Assembly (NCBI GenBank): GCA_910588145.1
Contig: CAJUPO010000002.1
Coordinates: forward strand, 198,332 to 230,247
Length of the DNA stretch: 31,916 nt
Source: an uncultured Oscillospiraceae bacterium
Lineage (GTDB): Bacteria > Bacillota > Clostridia > Oscillospirales > Ruminococcaceae
Direction of reading: 5' to 3'
Part shown: piece after piece, positions 1 to 7,777 of the stretch
Layout of the letters: the number at the start of each line of letters is the position of its first letter
Numbering within the stretch: the stretch's first letter is position 1
Notes under the pieces: generated by a model
The model's database searches: none
Told to the model about the DNA's origin: nothing
What the model saw: the letters and a program-made list of their open reading frames with translations, nothing else
Position numbers and translations under genes: made by a program

Positions 1-427
1 TAGGACCAGTTGGACCAGTAACACCGTCAGCGCCAGTTGCGCCAGTAGGGCCAGTCGGACCAGTAACACCGTCAGCGCCTGTTGCGCCAGTAGGGCCAGT
101 CGGACCAGTAACACCGTCAGCGCCTGTTGCACCTGTAGGGCCAGTCGGACCAGTAACACCGTCAGCGCCTGTTGCCCCTGTAGGACCAGTCGGACCAGTA
201 GCACCGTCAGCGCCAGTTGCGCCAGTAGGACCGGTAGGACCAGTAACACCGTCAGCTCCGGTAGCACCAGTTGCACCAGTTGGACCAGTAACACCGTCAG
301 CGCCAGTTGCGCCAGTAGGACCAGTTGGACCAGTAACACCGTCAGCGCCAGTTGCGCCAGTAGGGCCAGTTGGACCAACTTCGCCGTCAGCTCCGGTAGC
401 ACCAGTTGCGCCTGTAGCACCTGTTGC
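1..427 (-). repeat. Nine 45-bp tandem units inside the collagen-like gene
   Basis: The triplet acc (gcc in the last copy) followed by gtcag recurs at 23, 68, 113, 158, 203, 248, 293, 338 and 383, an exact 45-bp period. Each unit encodes 15 residues, five Gly-X-Y triplets of the type GVT-GPT-GPT-GAT-GAD. Copies differ mostly at third codon positions. From about 430 to 775 the Gly-X-Y pattern continues but the 45-bp register is lost. The array reaches the left edge, so the copy number is a minimum. Confidence 0.9.
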
Positions 428-973
428 TCCGTTTGCTCCAGTCGGACCAGTAGCACCGATAGGACCGGTACTGCCAGTAGCGCCAGTTGCACCAGTAGGA
501 CCAACAGCGCCAGTAGGACCAGTAGCACCATTAGCGCCGGCAGGACCAGTCGGACCAGTTATACCGTTAGCGCCTGTAGCACCAGTTGCGCCGCGTGGAC
601 CTGTAGGACCAGTTACACCATTAGCGCCGGTAGCGCCAGTTGCACCAGTTGGACCGGTAGCACCGTCAGCACCAGTAGCACCAGTTGCTCCGGTAGCGCC
701 AGTTGGACCGGTAACACCGTTAGCACCTGTAGCACCAGTCGGACCTGTAGGTCCGGTAGCGCCTGTAGCACCAGTCGGGCATTTTACAGGCGGGCATGGG
801 CATACTGGTTCCGGAGGGCAGCAAGGACGGGGACGATTGCATTCCGGTTCCGGAGGACAGCAAGGACGAGGACGATCACAATCAGGTTCCTGAGGACGGC
901 ATGGTTTTGAATATCCTAAAAAATCGTAATTGTTACTTCCTTTACTGTAATCTGAGGATTTATAAGTTGCCAT
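1..973 (-). CDS. Collagen-like Gly-X-Y repeat protein, Cys/Pro-rich N-terminus, partial (3' end outside window)
   Basis: The reading frame is open from an ATG at 973 to the left edge, so at least 324 residues are visible and the C-terminus is missing. The start follows an AGGAGGAAAA Shine-Dalgarno. Residues 1-23 are polar (MATYKSSDYS...). About residues 24-66 are Cys/Pro-rich, with ten cysteines and a duplicated RPRPCCPPEP block. From about residue 67 onward it is pure Gly-X-Y, dominated by GAT, GPT, GAD, GAN and GVT triplets. No Sec signal peptide is visible. Collagen-like proteins of spore-forming Firmicutes (BclA-type) sit on the exosporium or coat and carry O-glycans on Thr of GXT triplets; that role here is inference. 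The glycosyltransferase gene ends 21 nt upstream, suggesting one operon and a donor-acceptor relationship. An unrelated surface or structural role is possible. Confidence 0.9.
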   Translation of the reverse strand, partial: MATYKSSDYSKGSNNYDFLGYSKPCRPQEPDCDRPRPCCPPEPECNRPRPCCPPEPVCPCPPVKCPTGATGATGPTGPTGATGANGVTGPTGATGATGATGADGATGPTGATGATGANGVTGPTGPRGATGATGANGITGPTGPAGANGATGPTGAVGPTGATGATGSTGPIGATGPTGANGATGATGATGATGADGEVGPTGPTGATGADGVTGPTGPTGATGADGVTGPTGATGATGADGVTGPTGPTGATGADGATGPTGPTGATGADGVTGPTGPTGATGADGVTGPTGPTGATGADGVTGPTGPTGATGADGVTGPTGP

Positions 974-994
974 AATACTATTTTCCTCCTAAAG

Positions 995-2080
995 TCAAGC
1001 CTTTTTATCATTAAACAATTGCTGAAAATATTTTTTATTAGCGAGAAAATTTGCGTCGTTTGGTTTAATTTCACCGGCTTTATCATTATACATTTTTGCT
1101 TTTATATGATCGCCTATTTTATCATAGCAGACGCAAAGCTGCATATAAGGTATATAGCCATAACAATCAACCGATGAAAAGCCGCCGTTTTCAGCAGAAT
1201 ATTTCATTTTAGAAGCAAGCTCATACCAGAAGATGGCTTCAGGGTATTTTTGTTCTTCAGACTTGATATATCCTATTTCGCAGCAAATTTCCGCTCTGGG
1301 ACTGTCATAAAGGAAGCTTTGAAAAAGACTGTTCAATGCATTATTTCTCTGTCCGAGTTTCATATAGCATCTGGACAAATCAAGGCAGGCGCTTATACTG
1401 TTTTCGGTCCATCTGTCATCCGCAGTAAAAAATACATCGAATATCTTTATTGCTTCTGCATATTTTTGGTGGAAGTATAATTCTCTTGCATAATAATATT
1501 TCTGCCGTGTATCAAGAACCGTCTTATTTTCGATCATCTTTTCAAAAATCTTTAAATTTCTGTCAGGATCGTTTACTTTTAATTTCTTATGCAGAACAGC
1601 AATATCGCTGTATTCAATTTTTCCTCTGGGGGTTATGGCTTCATGAACCGCACCGTTCCAGAAAAAATTGCATGAACGTTTTAAAAGCCTTTCTCTATAG
1701 TAAGAGAAGTTTGGAACGCCGGAGCTGTCGAATCCCACATGATATTTCATCATATAAACGTCAGCCGTCATTGCAGGCGACTCTTTCAGATTCAAAAGCT
1801 TTTTCTTATTTTCAGAGTCTATTACATCATCGGCGTCAAGCCACATAATGTAATCCATTGAAGCTTTGGAGAATGAAAAGTTTCTTGCTGCTGAAAAATC
1901 ATCGATCCACTTGAAATCGTATATTTTATCCGTATACAAGGCGGCGATTTCCTTTGTTTTATCGGTTGACCCCGTATCGACGATTATAATTTCATCTGCA
2001 ATATCCTTCACGCAGGATAAACATCTGTCTAAGACGCTTTCCTCATTCCGCACAATCATACATAAGCTTATTGTCGGCAT
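995..2080 (-). CDS. Family 2 glycosyltransferase with C-terminal TPR-like repeats
   Basis: This 361-residue protein has a GT-A fold N-terminus: MIVRNEE near residues 8-14, IIIVDTGSTDKT at 31-42, and a DxD-type LDADD at 81-85 that would bind the metal and nucleotide sugar. The C-terminal half (about 190-350) is helical with TPR-like spacing, as in the GT2-TPR proteins of Firmicutes that glycosylate peptides or surface proteins (SunS-like architecture). No signal peptide or membrane segment is seen, so it should be cytoplasmic. The start has a strong AGGAGG about 8 nt upstream. It lies directly upstream of the collagen-like gene on the same strand, making that Thr-rich protein the likely acceptor (inference). 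Sugar donor and acceptor cannot be read from the sequence. Confidence 0.88.
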   Translation of the reverse strand: MPTISLCMIVRNEESVLDRCLSCVKDIADEIIIVDTGSTDKTKEIAALYTDKIYDFKWIDDFSAARNFSFSKASMDYIMWLDADDVIDSENKKKLLNLKESPAMTADVYMMKYHVGFDSSGVPNFSYYRERLLKRSCNFFWNGAVHEAITPRGKIEYSDIAVLHKKLKVNDPDRNLKIFEKMIENKTVLDTRQKYYYARELYFHQKYAEAIKIFDVFFTADDRWTENSISACLDLSRCYMKLGQRNNALNSLFQSFLYDSPRAEICCEIGYIKSEEQKYPEAIFWYELASKMKYSAENGGFSSVDCYGYIPYMQLCVCYDKIGDHIKAKMYNDKAGEIKPNDANFLANKKYFQQLFNDKKA

Positions 2081-2165
2081 TAATCAGATCCTCCTACTAT
2101 AAAATGACAACAGTCCCTGAATTAATAATATGATTTCAGCCTGTATGATGTTACAGTGACGGAGA

Positions 2166-3632
2166 TTATAATTCTACTATTCTTGTTGCGATGCTGTCCC
2201 TGAACGCTTTGTCATGTTCAACCAGAATCATTGCAGGGGAATATTCTTTAATAAGCTGTTCTATCTGCATTCTGGAATATATATCAATAAAATTTAGAGG
2301 CTCGTCCCAGATATATAAATGTGCTTGTTCGCATAGGCTTTTGGCTATTAGTACCTTTTTCTTTTGTCCTCCTGAGAAATCTTCCATATTTTTTTCAAAC
2401 TGTATTCGCTCAAAGTCCATCTTTCTAAGTATAGCCTTAAATTGACTTTCATCTATGTGATTTTCTTCTGCGAAATCTGACAGCGTACCTTTTAAGTGTG
2501 AGGTATCCTGCGGTACATATGAAATTAAGAGTCCTGATCCTATATTTACTGTTCCGGTATGTTCAATGGGGGCTCCGGTCAATATTTTCAGTAAACTGCT
2601 TTTTCCGCTTCCGTTTTTACCGTCGAGCACCACACGTTCTCCTTGCTGTATTTTAAAGGAAACAGGAGCGTTGACTGTTCTGCCGTCATAGCATACTTCA
2701 ACATCAGAAAGAGATACAAGCGATTGTGCATGATACTGTAAAGCGGATATTTTAAGATTTTCAGCGGTTTCAAGGTTTTTAAGCAAGCCTGACTTTTCTT
2801 CAATTGCCTGATTTTGCCTTGATTCAATGGATTTAGAACGCTTCATCATTTTAGCAGCCTTATGTCCGATAAACCCTCTGTCTACCGGACCGTTACCGTA
2901 CTTTGATGATTCAGTGCGCTCTGACCAGGCGCTGGTCTTTTGAGCAGATTTCTGCAAACGGCTGATGTCTTTTTTCAGACGTTCATTACGGGCGAGTTCA
3001 GATTCCTGGATACGTTCAAAATTTTCCAGCCAGGACGAAAAATTACCGTTTCTGACTTCAATATTTGCCCTGTTCAGCGACAGAATATGGTCTACGCAGC
3101 CGTCCAAAAAGCAACGGTCATGGGAAACTAAGATGAATCCTTTTTTTCTTTTCAGATATGACGATACGATTTCTCGAGCCTTGGCGTCTAAGTGATTAGT
3201 CGGCTCGTCAATTAAAAGAAAGCGGTCTTCGTTCAGGAATAATGCCGCAAGCATGACCTTTGTCTGTTCTCCGTTTGAAAGAGTATCAAAGGGTCTCCAG
3301 AGTACGTCATGATTTACTTCAAGGTATGAGAGTTCACGAAGTAATTCCCAGCTTTCGGCGGCAGGGCAGACTTCTTGCAGAATTTGTTCCGTCAGCATAG
3401 TTTTATCATTAACGGGATAGGGAAAGTAATCAAATTTTACAGACGAAATAATTTTTCCTTTGTAATCATATTTACCAAGCAGAAGATTGAGAAAAGTGGT
3501 TTTACCTCTTCCGTTTCTGCCGACAAAACCCAGCTTCCAATCGGTATCAATTTGAAAATTTACATTTTCAAAAATATTATCATAGCTTGACGGATAAGCA
3601 AAAGTAAGTCCTTCAGCTTTAATCATAGACAT
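2166..3632 (-). CDS. ABC-F ATPase, Lsa/Vga-like antibiotic-resistance (ribosome protection) type
   Basis: The protein has 488 residues and two ABC cassettes without membrane segments. Cassette 1 has Walker A GRNGRGKTT (about 38-46), signature LSNGEQ and Walker B LLIDEPTNH. Cassette 2 has GKNGSGKSS, signature FSGGQKKK and IWDEPLNF. They are joined by a charged helical linker, the region that in ABC-F proteins reaches into the ribosome. The N-terminus resembles the Lsa group. ABC-F proteins of this type displace lincosamide, streptogramin A or pleuromutilin drugs from the 50S subunit; the actual spectrum here is unknown. I chose the ATG at 3632 because AAAGGAGAG lies 9 nt upstream; the ATG at 3641 abuts that site. 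The leader carries an attenuator, which supports a drug-inducible resistance gene. A housekeeping ABC-F role is less likely. Confidence 0.88.
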   Translation of the reverse strand: MSMIKAEGLTFAYPSSYDNIFENVNFQIDTDWKLGFVGRNGRGKTTFLNLLLGKYDYKGKIISSVKFDYFPYPVNDKTMLTEQILQEVCPAAESWELLRELSYLEVNHDVLWRPFDTLSNGEQTKVMLAALFLNEDRFLLIDEPTNHLDAKAREIVSSYLKRKKGFILVSHDRCFLDGCVDHILSLNRANIEVRNGNFSSWLENFERIQESELARNERLKKDISRLQKSAQKTSAWSERTESSKYGNGPVDRGFIGHKAAKMMKRSKSIESRQNQAIEEKSGLLKNLETAENLKISALQYHAQSLVSLSDVEVCYDGRTVNAPVSFKIQQGERVVLDGKNGSGKSSLLKILTGAPIEHTGTVNIGSGLLISYVPQDTSHLKGTLSDFAEENHIDESQFKAILRKMDFERIQFEKNMEDFSGGQKKKVLIAKSLCEQAHLYIWDEPLNFIDIYSRMQIEQLIKEYSPAMILVEHDKAFRDSIATRIVEL

Positions 3633-3660
3633 AAATAGCATCTCTCCTTTATTTGGTTTT

Positions 3661-3703
3661 TAGATAAAAATAAGAGCCGCAAGAAAGTTAATTCCTGCGG
3701 CTC
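3661..3703 (-). terminator. Leader terminator (attenuator) of the ABC-F gene
   Basis: GAGCCGCA (minus strand, 3703-3696) pairs perfectly with TGCGGCTC (3681-3674), followed by a T-rich TTATTTTTATC run. It stands between the ABC-F promoter and the coding start, so transcription must pass it. Its loop and 3' arm (3690-3679) are complementary over 12 bp to an upstream leader segment (3786-3775), which provides an antiterminator. Confidence 0.85.
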
Positions 3704-3715
3704 GAAATAGCACAA

Positions 3716-3788
3716 ATCTACACCGCAGCATACAGCGCGGCAGTTAGATCATATTATTTGAGTGAATAGACTTATAACTTTCTTGCAA
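3716..3788 (-). promoter_or_regulatory. Antiterminator and competing segments of the ABC-F leader RNA
   Basis: The plus-strand segment 3779-3788 (tttcttgcaa) is the exact complement of 3841-3850 inside the leader-peptide codons. The overlapping segment 3775-3786 is the exact 12-bp complement of 3679-3690 in the attenuator. The middle segment can therefore pair with either, but not both. A further imperfect stem lies at 3716-3749, and CTGCGG there (3728-3723) can also pair with CCGCAG in the attenuator 5' arm. This is the standard layout of stalling-controlled attenuation. Confidence 0.75.
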
Positions 3789-3836
3789 TGAGCACAGCAA
3801 TACCCTGTAAATAAAGCATTACTGTAAATTCAATTT

Positions 3837-3860
3837 TTATTTGCAAGAAAAATTACGCAT
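3837..3860 (-). CDS. Leader peptide MRNFSCK of the ABC-F attenuator
   Basis: This 7-codon frame (ATG at 3860, TAA at 3837) has an AGAGGTGG Shine-Dalgarno just upstream and begins about 25 nt after the predicted transcription start. The codons for Phe-Ser-Cys-Lys form the first pairing segment of the leader RNA, so a stalled ribosome would mask it and free the antiterminator. Short leader peptides of this kind precede many inducible Lsa/Vga/VmlR-type ABC-F genes. A longer in-frame extension upstream exists but lies outside the predicted transcript and lacks a ribosome site. Confidence 0.72.
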   Translation of the reverse strand: MRNFSCK

Positions 3861-3891
3861 CTTTCCACCTCTTTCATTTTTATTGTTAACC

Positions 3892-3920
3892 AGTATATCA
3901 TAATTTAAGCAATTAGTCAA
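3892..3920 (-). promoter_or_regulatory. Sigma-A promoter of the ABC-F gene
   Basis: TTGACT (-35, 3920-3915) and TATACT (-10, 3897-3892) are separated by exactly 17 nt. Transcription should start near 3885, giving a leader of about 250 nt before the ABC-F start. Confidence 0.85.
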
Positions 3921-3928
3921 GGATTTTT

Positions 3929-3964
3929 GAAAAAAATAAACCTCCCTTTTAACGAGGAGGTTTA
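3929..3964 (-). terminator. Intrinsic terminator after the ABC permease gene
   Basis: On the minus strand TAAACCTCC (3964-3956) pairs with GGAGGTTTA (3945-3937), followed by a T run. It begins 11 nt past the permease stop codon and separates this operon from the ABC-F transcript. Confidence 0.88.
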
Positions 3965-3975
3965 TTGAAGGAAAA

Positions 3976-6483
3976 CTATTTATAAATATTAGAAAAATTG
4001 TTAATATACGAATCCCACTCATATTCTAATGAAGATCCATTTTCATTTGTGAGTTTTTTATATTCCTCTAAGGAATTATAACCGTAGAATTTTTTAGCTA
4101 AAAACCATAATTCCCATGATTCAAGTTCATCTGCATATATGTCGCTTTGTATACCAACGGTTCCGTAATATGCAGAAATGTATTCGTCAAATGAATCAAA
4201 ATGGTCATAATCTCGGTAGGAAAGCTCCTGTAATTTTGAAAGCTGAGAATATGTTTTCACATCATCCTCAAGATCAAATATCTCAATTATATCGTTTATT
4301 TCATTAACCTGAATCTGATTTATAAGGTTATAAAACTTTGAACTGCCGGTCAAAACAGTAGAATTATAAACTTCTTCTGCGACTGAAGAATATTCATATG
4401 GTATAACATAAACATTCTGATTTATTATCAAAACATAGCAGTCTTCTTCATCAAAATAGAATGATCTTACCAGATCGGCAAGCTTCTTAAAGTCATCACT
4501 GAAAACCGTATGTGCAGTTTCAGAATCAGCGTGATATGTTCCGTATGAGGCAGTGAAATTGCTTTTTTCCGATGAGTCAAAGCCTTCCGGCGGGTAGAGA
4601 AAAACCTGAGTGTCAGGAGGATAGGTTAATCCTTTTCCGGAATGAACTATGCCAAGACTTTTCAAAACTTCAAGAGTTCTGGTAAAGCTATCTCTTATAA
4701 AATAATTGTTATTGGCAATTTGATATAGTATTTTGCCTTTTAAAATATCATCTGGAGACATTTCGATATAGTCCTGACTGTATGCCTCAGCAAGCCGCTT
4801 AGCGTCATTACTGCTGATTTTACCAGGGTTTACAGAATTACCGGATTCATATTCGATTAATCCGGTATCATAACTTAAGACTTCTTTTTTCATTCTGTGA
4901 ATGTATTCATACTGCTGCATACTTTTATAGAGGTCTTTTTCTATGAACTTAGACATTTCCGGTGTTGAATCGAGTGCGGTAAGCATTTTTGCCTGTTCAA
5001 GAGTCAGCCAATATTGTCTGTATATATGTGACCCGTTTTTTAAGTTATATGAAATTGACAAAGGGTACCTGGGATAATCTATATAATATTTTGAATTGTT
5101 TTCAGTCAAATAAGAATACGATGAGCTATAATCAAAATAAATGTCATCATGATTAAATTCGCCGCTATTGTGTAATTCTATTGCTGAATTTTGGACTTCT
5201 TTAATGCATTCCAACGCTTTTTTATCAGTAAAATTTATATTATAGTAATTAATATAATGGGTAGAATTAATAAATTTATCGTACCCAAAATAATTTACCG
5301 AAGCGCTCTTTATTGAATTTAAAGAAGGTATATGATTTTCTGCACCGAAACCATTTGTTAAATATGAGAGCATTGCAATAATAAATATTCCTGCAAGTGT
5401 AATAACAAACTTTATTACAGATTTATAAAACTTTTTAAAGCCTCTGTTTGTAATAACTTCAAAGATCATATAAACTATTGCTGCAAAAACAACTACCGGG
5501 AATATCAGTGAAGTGTCTGCTCTTGCTATAAGGCAGATAGCCGTCATGACAGATGTTATTGATACGTAATAAAGAAGCTTGAAAACATATGGCTTTGAAA
5601 CATCTTCGGCTTTTCTTTTTAGGTGAAGAAACATTGCAACTGCAAAGAAAATTGCAGTAATTAGGATATAAAAGACTATCCATTTGCCGAATGATGGACC
5701 TTGTGAAAAGGGCTCGTTAGCTGAATAGGAGTTTTGTTCGGTAAAAAATGAAACGACAGCAATAATACCGCCAAACGGACTTGTACAGCAGAGGGGTGCA
5801 TATGCAGAACGGAAAATGTTCATTCCATAAACATTGTAAAACATCATTGCGGAAATAACCATTATCATTCCGGGAATAAGTCCGTTAATAAGAAAGATAT
5901 TAAAAAGACTTTCAAATATTGTGCCGCAGCACTGGATCACCAGCACTGTCAAGGTGTACAGCATTGTCATTATAAGAAGAATAGCAGCAGCGCATTTTAA
6001 TCCCATTGCAAAAAAACCGTCATCAAAAAGAACGTAGTGCATTTCGTCTATGCATATACCGCCTGCGATAAAAATCACTATTGAAATTACAGCAGATATA
6101 ACATATGGTATAAGATAAGCGGAAAGTCCGGACAAATAGTCGGAGATAAATCGGGTTTTTGCTTTCAGGGGAAGTGCATAAACCATATCCACCTTTGATT
6201 TTTTATAAAGATAGCTGAAATTGTTAAGTGCGACTATTATTCCGCAGAACAAAGAGGCAAAAATGCAAAATACAGAAATCCCGATAAAAAACATTCCTGA
6301 ACCAAGATGTTCGTCTATAAAATTATGGTCAGACGCTTCTAATGTACATATAAGGGATATAACCGGGAATCCCAGAAGCTGTAAAATACAGTTTATTATA
6401 AAAATTTTCTTATTTGCAAATAATCCATTGAAAAAGTAAGTATTGAAATTTGATTTACTTTGCTTCAGCAGCGTTGAAGTCAT
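3976..6483 (-). CDS. ABC-2-like transporter permease with large C-terminal soluble domain
   Basis: The protein has 835 residues. The first 400 or so hold about nine to eleven hydrophobic segments, beginning after MTSTLLKQSK. The last 420 or so are polar and Tyr/Asp/Ser-rich with no membrane segment, so a large soluble domain follows the last helix. The start at 6483 has GGAGG 9 nt upstream and overlaps the ATPase gene by 29 nt; the longer frame to 6585 runs through the ATPase gene without a ribosome site. Translational coupling and order make it the membrane partner of the ABC ATPase. YtrA-controlled ABC systems often respond to cell-envelope antibiotics, but the substrate here is unknown. 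The size is large for an ABC-2 permease because of the C-terminal domain, which I do not recognise. Confidence 0.82.
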   Translation of the reverse strand: MTSTLLKQSKSNFNTYFFNGLFANKKIFIINCILQLLGFPVISLICTLEASDHNFIDEHLGSGMFFIGISVFCIFASLFCGIIVALNNFSYLYKKSKVDMVYALPLKAKTRFISDYLSGLSAYLIPYVISAVISIVIFIAGGICIDEMHYVLFDDGFFAMGLKCAAAILLIMTMLYTLTVLVIQCCGTIFESLFNIFLINGLIPGMIMVISAMMFYNVYGMNIFRSAYAPLCCTSPFGGIIAVVSFFTEQNSYSANEPFSQGPSFGKWIVFYILITAIFFAVAMFLHLKRKAEDVSKPYVFKLLYYVSITSVMTAICLIARADTSLIFPVVVFAAIVYMIFEVITNRGFKKFYKSVIKFVITLAGIFIIAMLSYLTNGFGAENHIPSLNSIKSASVNYFGYDKFINSTHYINYYNINFTDKKALECIKEVQNSAIELHNSGEFNHDDIYFDYSSSYSYLTENNSKYYIDYPRYPLSISYNLKNGSHIYRQYWLTLEQAKMLTALDSTPEMSKFIEKDLYKSMQQYEYIHRMKKEVLSYDTGLIEYESGNSVNPGKISSNDAKRLAEAYSQDYIEMSPDDILKGKILYQIANNNYFIRDSFTRTLEVLKSLGIVHSGKGLTYPPDTQVFLYPPEGFDSSEKSNFTASYGTYHADSETAHTVFSDDFKKLADLVRSFYFDEEDCYVLIINQNVYVIPYEYSSVAEEVYNSTVLTGSSKFYNLINQIQVNEINDIIEIFDLEDDVKTYSQLSKLQELSYRDYDHFDSFDEYISAYYGTVGIQSDIYADELESWELWFLAKKFYGYNSLEEYKKLTNENGSSLEYEWDSYINNFSNIYK

Positions 6484-7384
6484 AGCCTTTAACCTCCATT
6501 TCATAAATAAATATTTCTTCAAGAGAGAGCGGAATAATATCAAGAACGATTGGATTTTTCTTGTTGAGCTTTTCAGTAATCTCATCTATGTCGCCTTTGA
6601 CAACCATCTGGTAGACGCTCTGATTTTTTTCAAAGTGCATAACTTCAAGCCCCATACCCATAAGTTCTTCCGAAGTATAGGTCTGAGGCATATCCTTATC
6701 TGCGGGTTTGAATACCGCTTGGATTTTGTGAATGTTTCCTTTGATATTATCCAGTTCGCTTGAAAAAATTATATTTCCGTCATGGAGAAGTGCGGCTCTG
6801 TCACAAAATTCGCTGATTTCTTTCAAATTATGAGAAGATATTATAGCTGTAAGCTCTCTGTCTATAATTGCGTCAACCAGCATACGTTTTACAATTACTC
6901 TCATAGTTGGGTCAAGACCGTCAAACGCCTCGTCAAGCAGAAGATATTCGGTTCTGCATGCAAGAGCGGTTATTACAATCGCCTGACGTTTCATACCCTT
7001 TGAAAATGTTGTAAGCTTTTTGGTATAAGGAAGATTTACCGTTTCCCTGAGTTTTTCAAAAAGATCTTCTGAAAAGTTTGGATAAAATCCCTTATAGTAA
7101 TTTTTCAGTTCCTTAAGAGTAAATGTTGTAAATTGAATTGTTTCATCATTAATAAAAAATACACGTTCCTTTATCTTAGGATTATCATAAACCTGTTCGC
7201 CGTCGATATAGACTTCTCCGGAATCAGGTCTGTAAATTCCCGACAAAAGACGCAGTATAGTTGACTTGCCGGCGCCGTTGGAGCCTAAAAGACCAAAAGC
7301 CGAACCCTTTGGAATTTGAAGATTGATTCCCCTTAAAATATCATTACTCTCAAATTTTTTAACTGTATTGCGCAGTTCTATCAT
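6455..7384 (-). CDS. ABC transporter ATP-binding protein (YtrB-like)
   Basis: The 309-residue protein has a single ABC cassette: Walker A GSNGAGKST at 34-42, signature FSKGMKRQ, Walker B LLLDEAFDGLDP and switch histidine in ISSHNLKE. A C-terminal extension of about 90 residues follows. It would energise the permease encoded immediately downstream. Its ATG overlaps the GntR gene stop in an ATGA arrangement, and its 3' end overlaps the permease start, so the three genes are translationally coupled. The GntR-ATPase-permease order matches YtrA-regulated ABC operons of Firmicutes. Substrate is not readable. Confidence 0.9.
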   Translation of the reverse strand: MIELRNTVKKFESNDILRGINLQIPKGSAFGLLGSNGAGKSTILRLLSGIYRPDSGEVYIDGEQVYDNPKIKERVFFINDETIQFTTFTLKELKNYYKGFYPNFSEDLFEKLRETVNLPYTKKLTTFSKGMKRQAIVITALACRTEYLLLDEAFDGLDPTMRVIVKRMLVDAIIDRELTAIISSHNLKEISEFCDRAALLHDGNIIFSSELDNIKGNIHKIQAVFKPADKDMPQTYTSEELMGMGLEVMHFEKNQSVYQMVVKGDIDEITEKLNKKNPIVLDIIPLSLEEIFIYEMEVKGYDFNAAEAK

Positions 7385-7734
7385 ATATTCACCCCATCTA
7401 TTCTGTCCTTGAGTTCATCTTTGGTAATACCGGCTTTCAGCGCTTCGAGTGAAGCCTTATCAAAGTCTTCGAATATATACTCCTTAACAGTGGTTTCGTG
7501 CACTCCGGAAACAAAGCTTCCCCGTCCGGCAACAGAGTAAATAATTTTATTTCTTTCAAGTTCCTGATATGCCTTTGCAACCGTGTTAGGGTTAATATTC
7601 ATATCCTTTGCAAGACTTCTTACACTTGGCAGCTGTTCGTGTTCTTTTATTACACCTTTGATAATCAGCTCAATTATTTTTTTATAGAGCTGTTCATAAA
7701 TAGGTGTACGGCTTTGGAGATCCAGATCAAACAT
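7381..7734 (-). CDS. GntR family regulator, YtrA subfamily
   Basis: This 117-residue protein has a GntR-type winged helix: PIYEQLYKKI near residue 12, PSVRSLAKDM at about 41-50 and NPNTVAKAYQELER at about 53-66. Only a short tail follows, the mark of the YtrA subfamily, which lacks a large effector domain. The start has AGAGGTG 6 nt upstream. It is the first gene of an ABC transporter operon and is preceded by a promoter followed by a 20-bp palindrome, so autorepression is the likely mode of control. The inducing signal is unknown. Confidence 0.9.
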   Translation of the reverse strand: MFDLDLQSRTPIYEQLYKKIIELIIKGVIKEHEQLPSVRSLAKDMNINPNTVAKAYQELERNKIIYSVAGRGSFVSGVHETTVKEYIFEDFDKASLEALKAGITKDELKDRIDGVNI

Positions 7735-7756
7735 AAATGCACCTCTAATATAGTGT

Positions 7757-7776
7757 ACTGTATTAGCTAATACAGT
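7757..7776. promoter_or_regulatory. 20-bp palindromic operator, probable GntR/YtrA site
   Basis: ACTGTATTAG is followed directly by its exact reverse complement, a perfect 20-bp palindrome. It starts 1 nt after the -10 hexamer on the transcribed side, so it covers the start region, where a bound repressor would block transcription. GntR dimers typically bind such palindromes. Confidence 0.75.
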
Positions 7777-7777
7777 T

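Noticed and set aside
1..427. CRISPR-like regular repetition
   Set aside because: The 45-bp period has no unique spacers, stays in one reading frame and encodes Gly-X-Y triplets, so it is a coding repeat.
3837..4022. 61-residue minus-strand frame ending in the leader peptide
   Set aside because: It runs back across the promoter and terminator and into the permease gene. Only the last seven codons, with their own ribosome site and inside the transcript, are supported.
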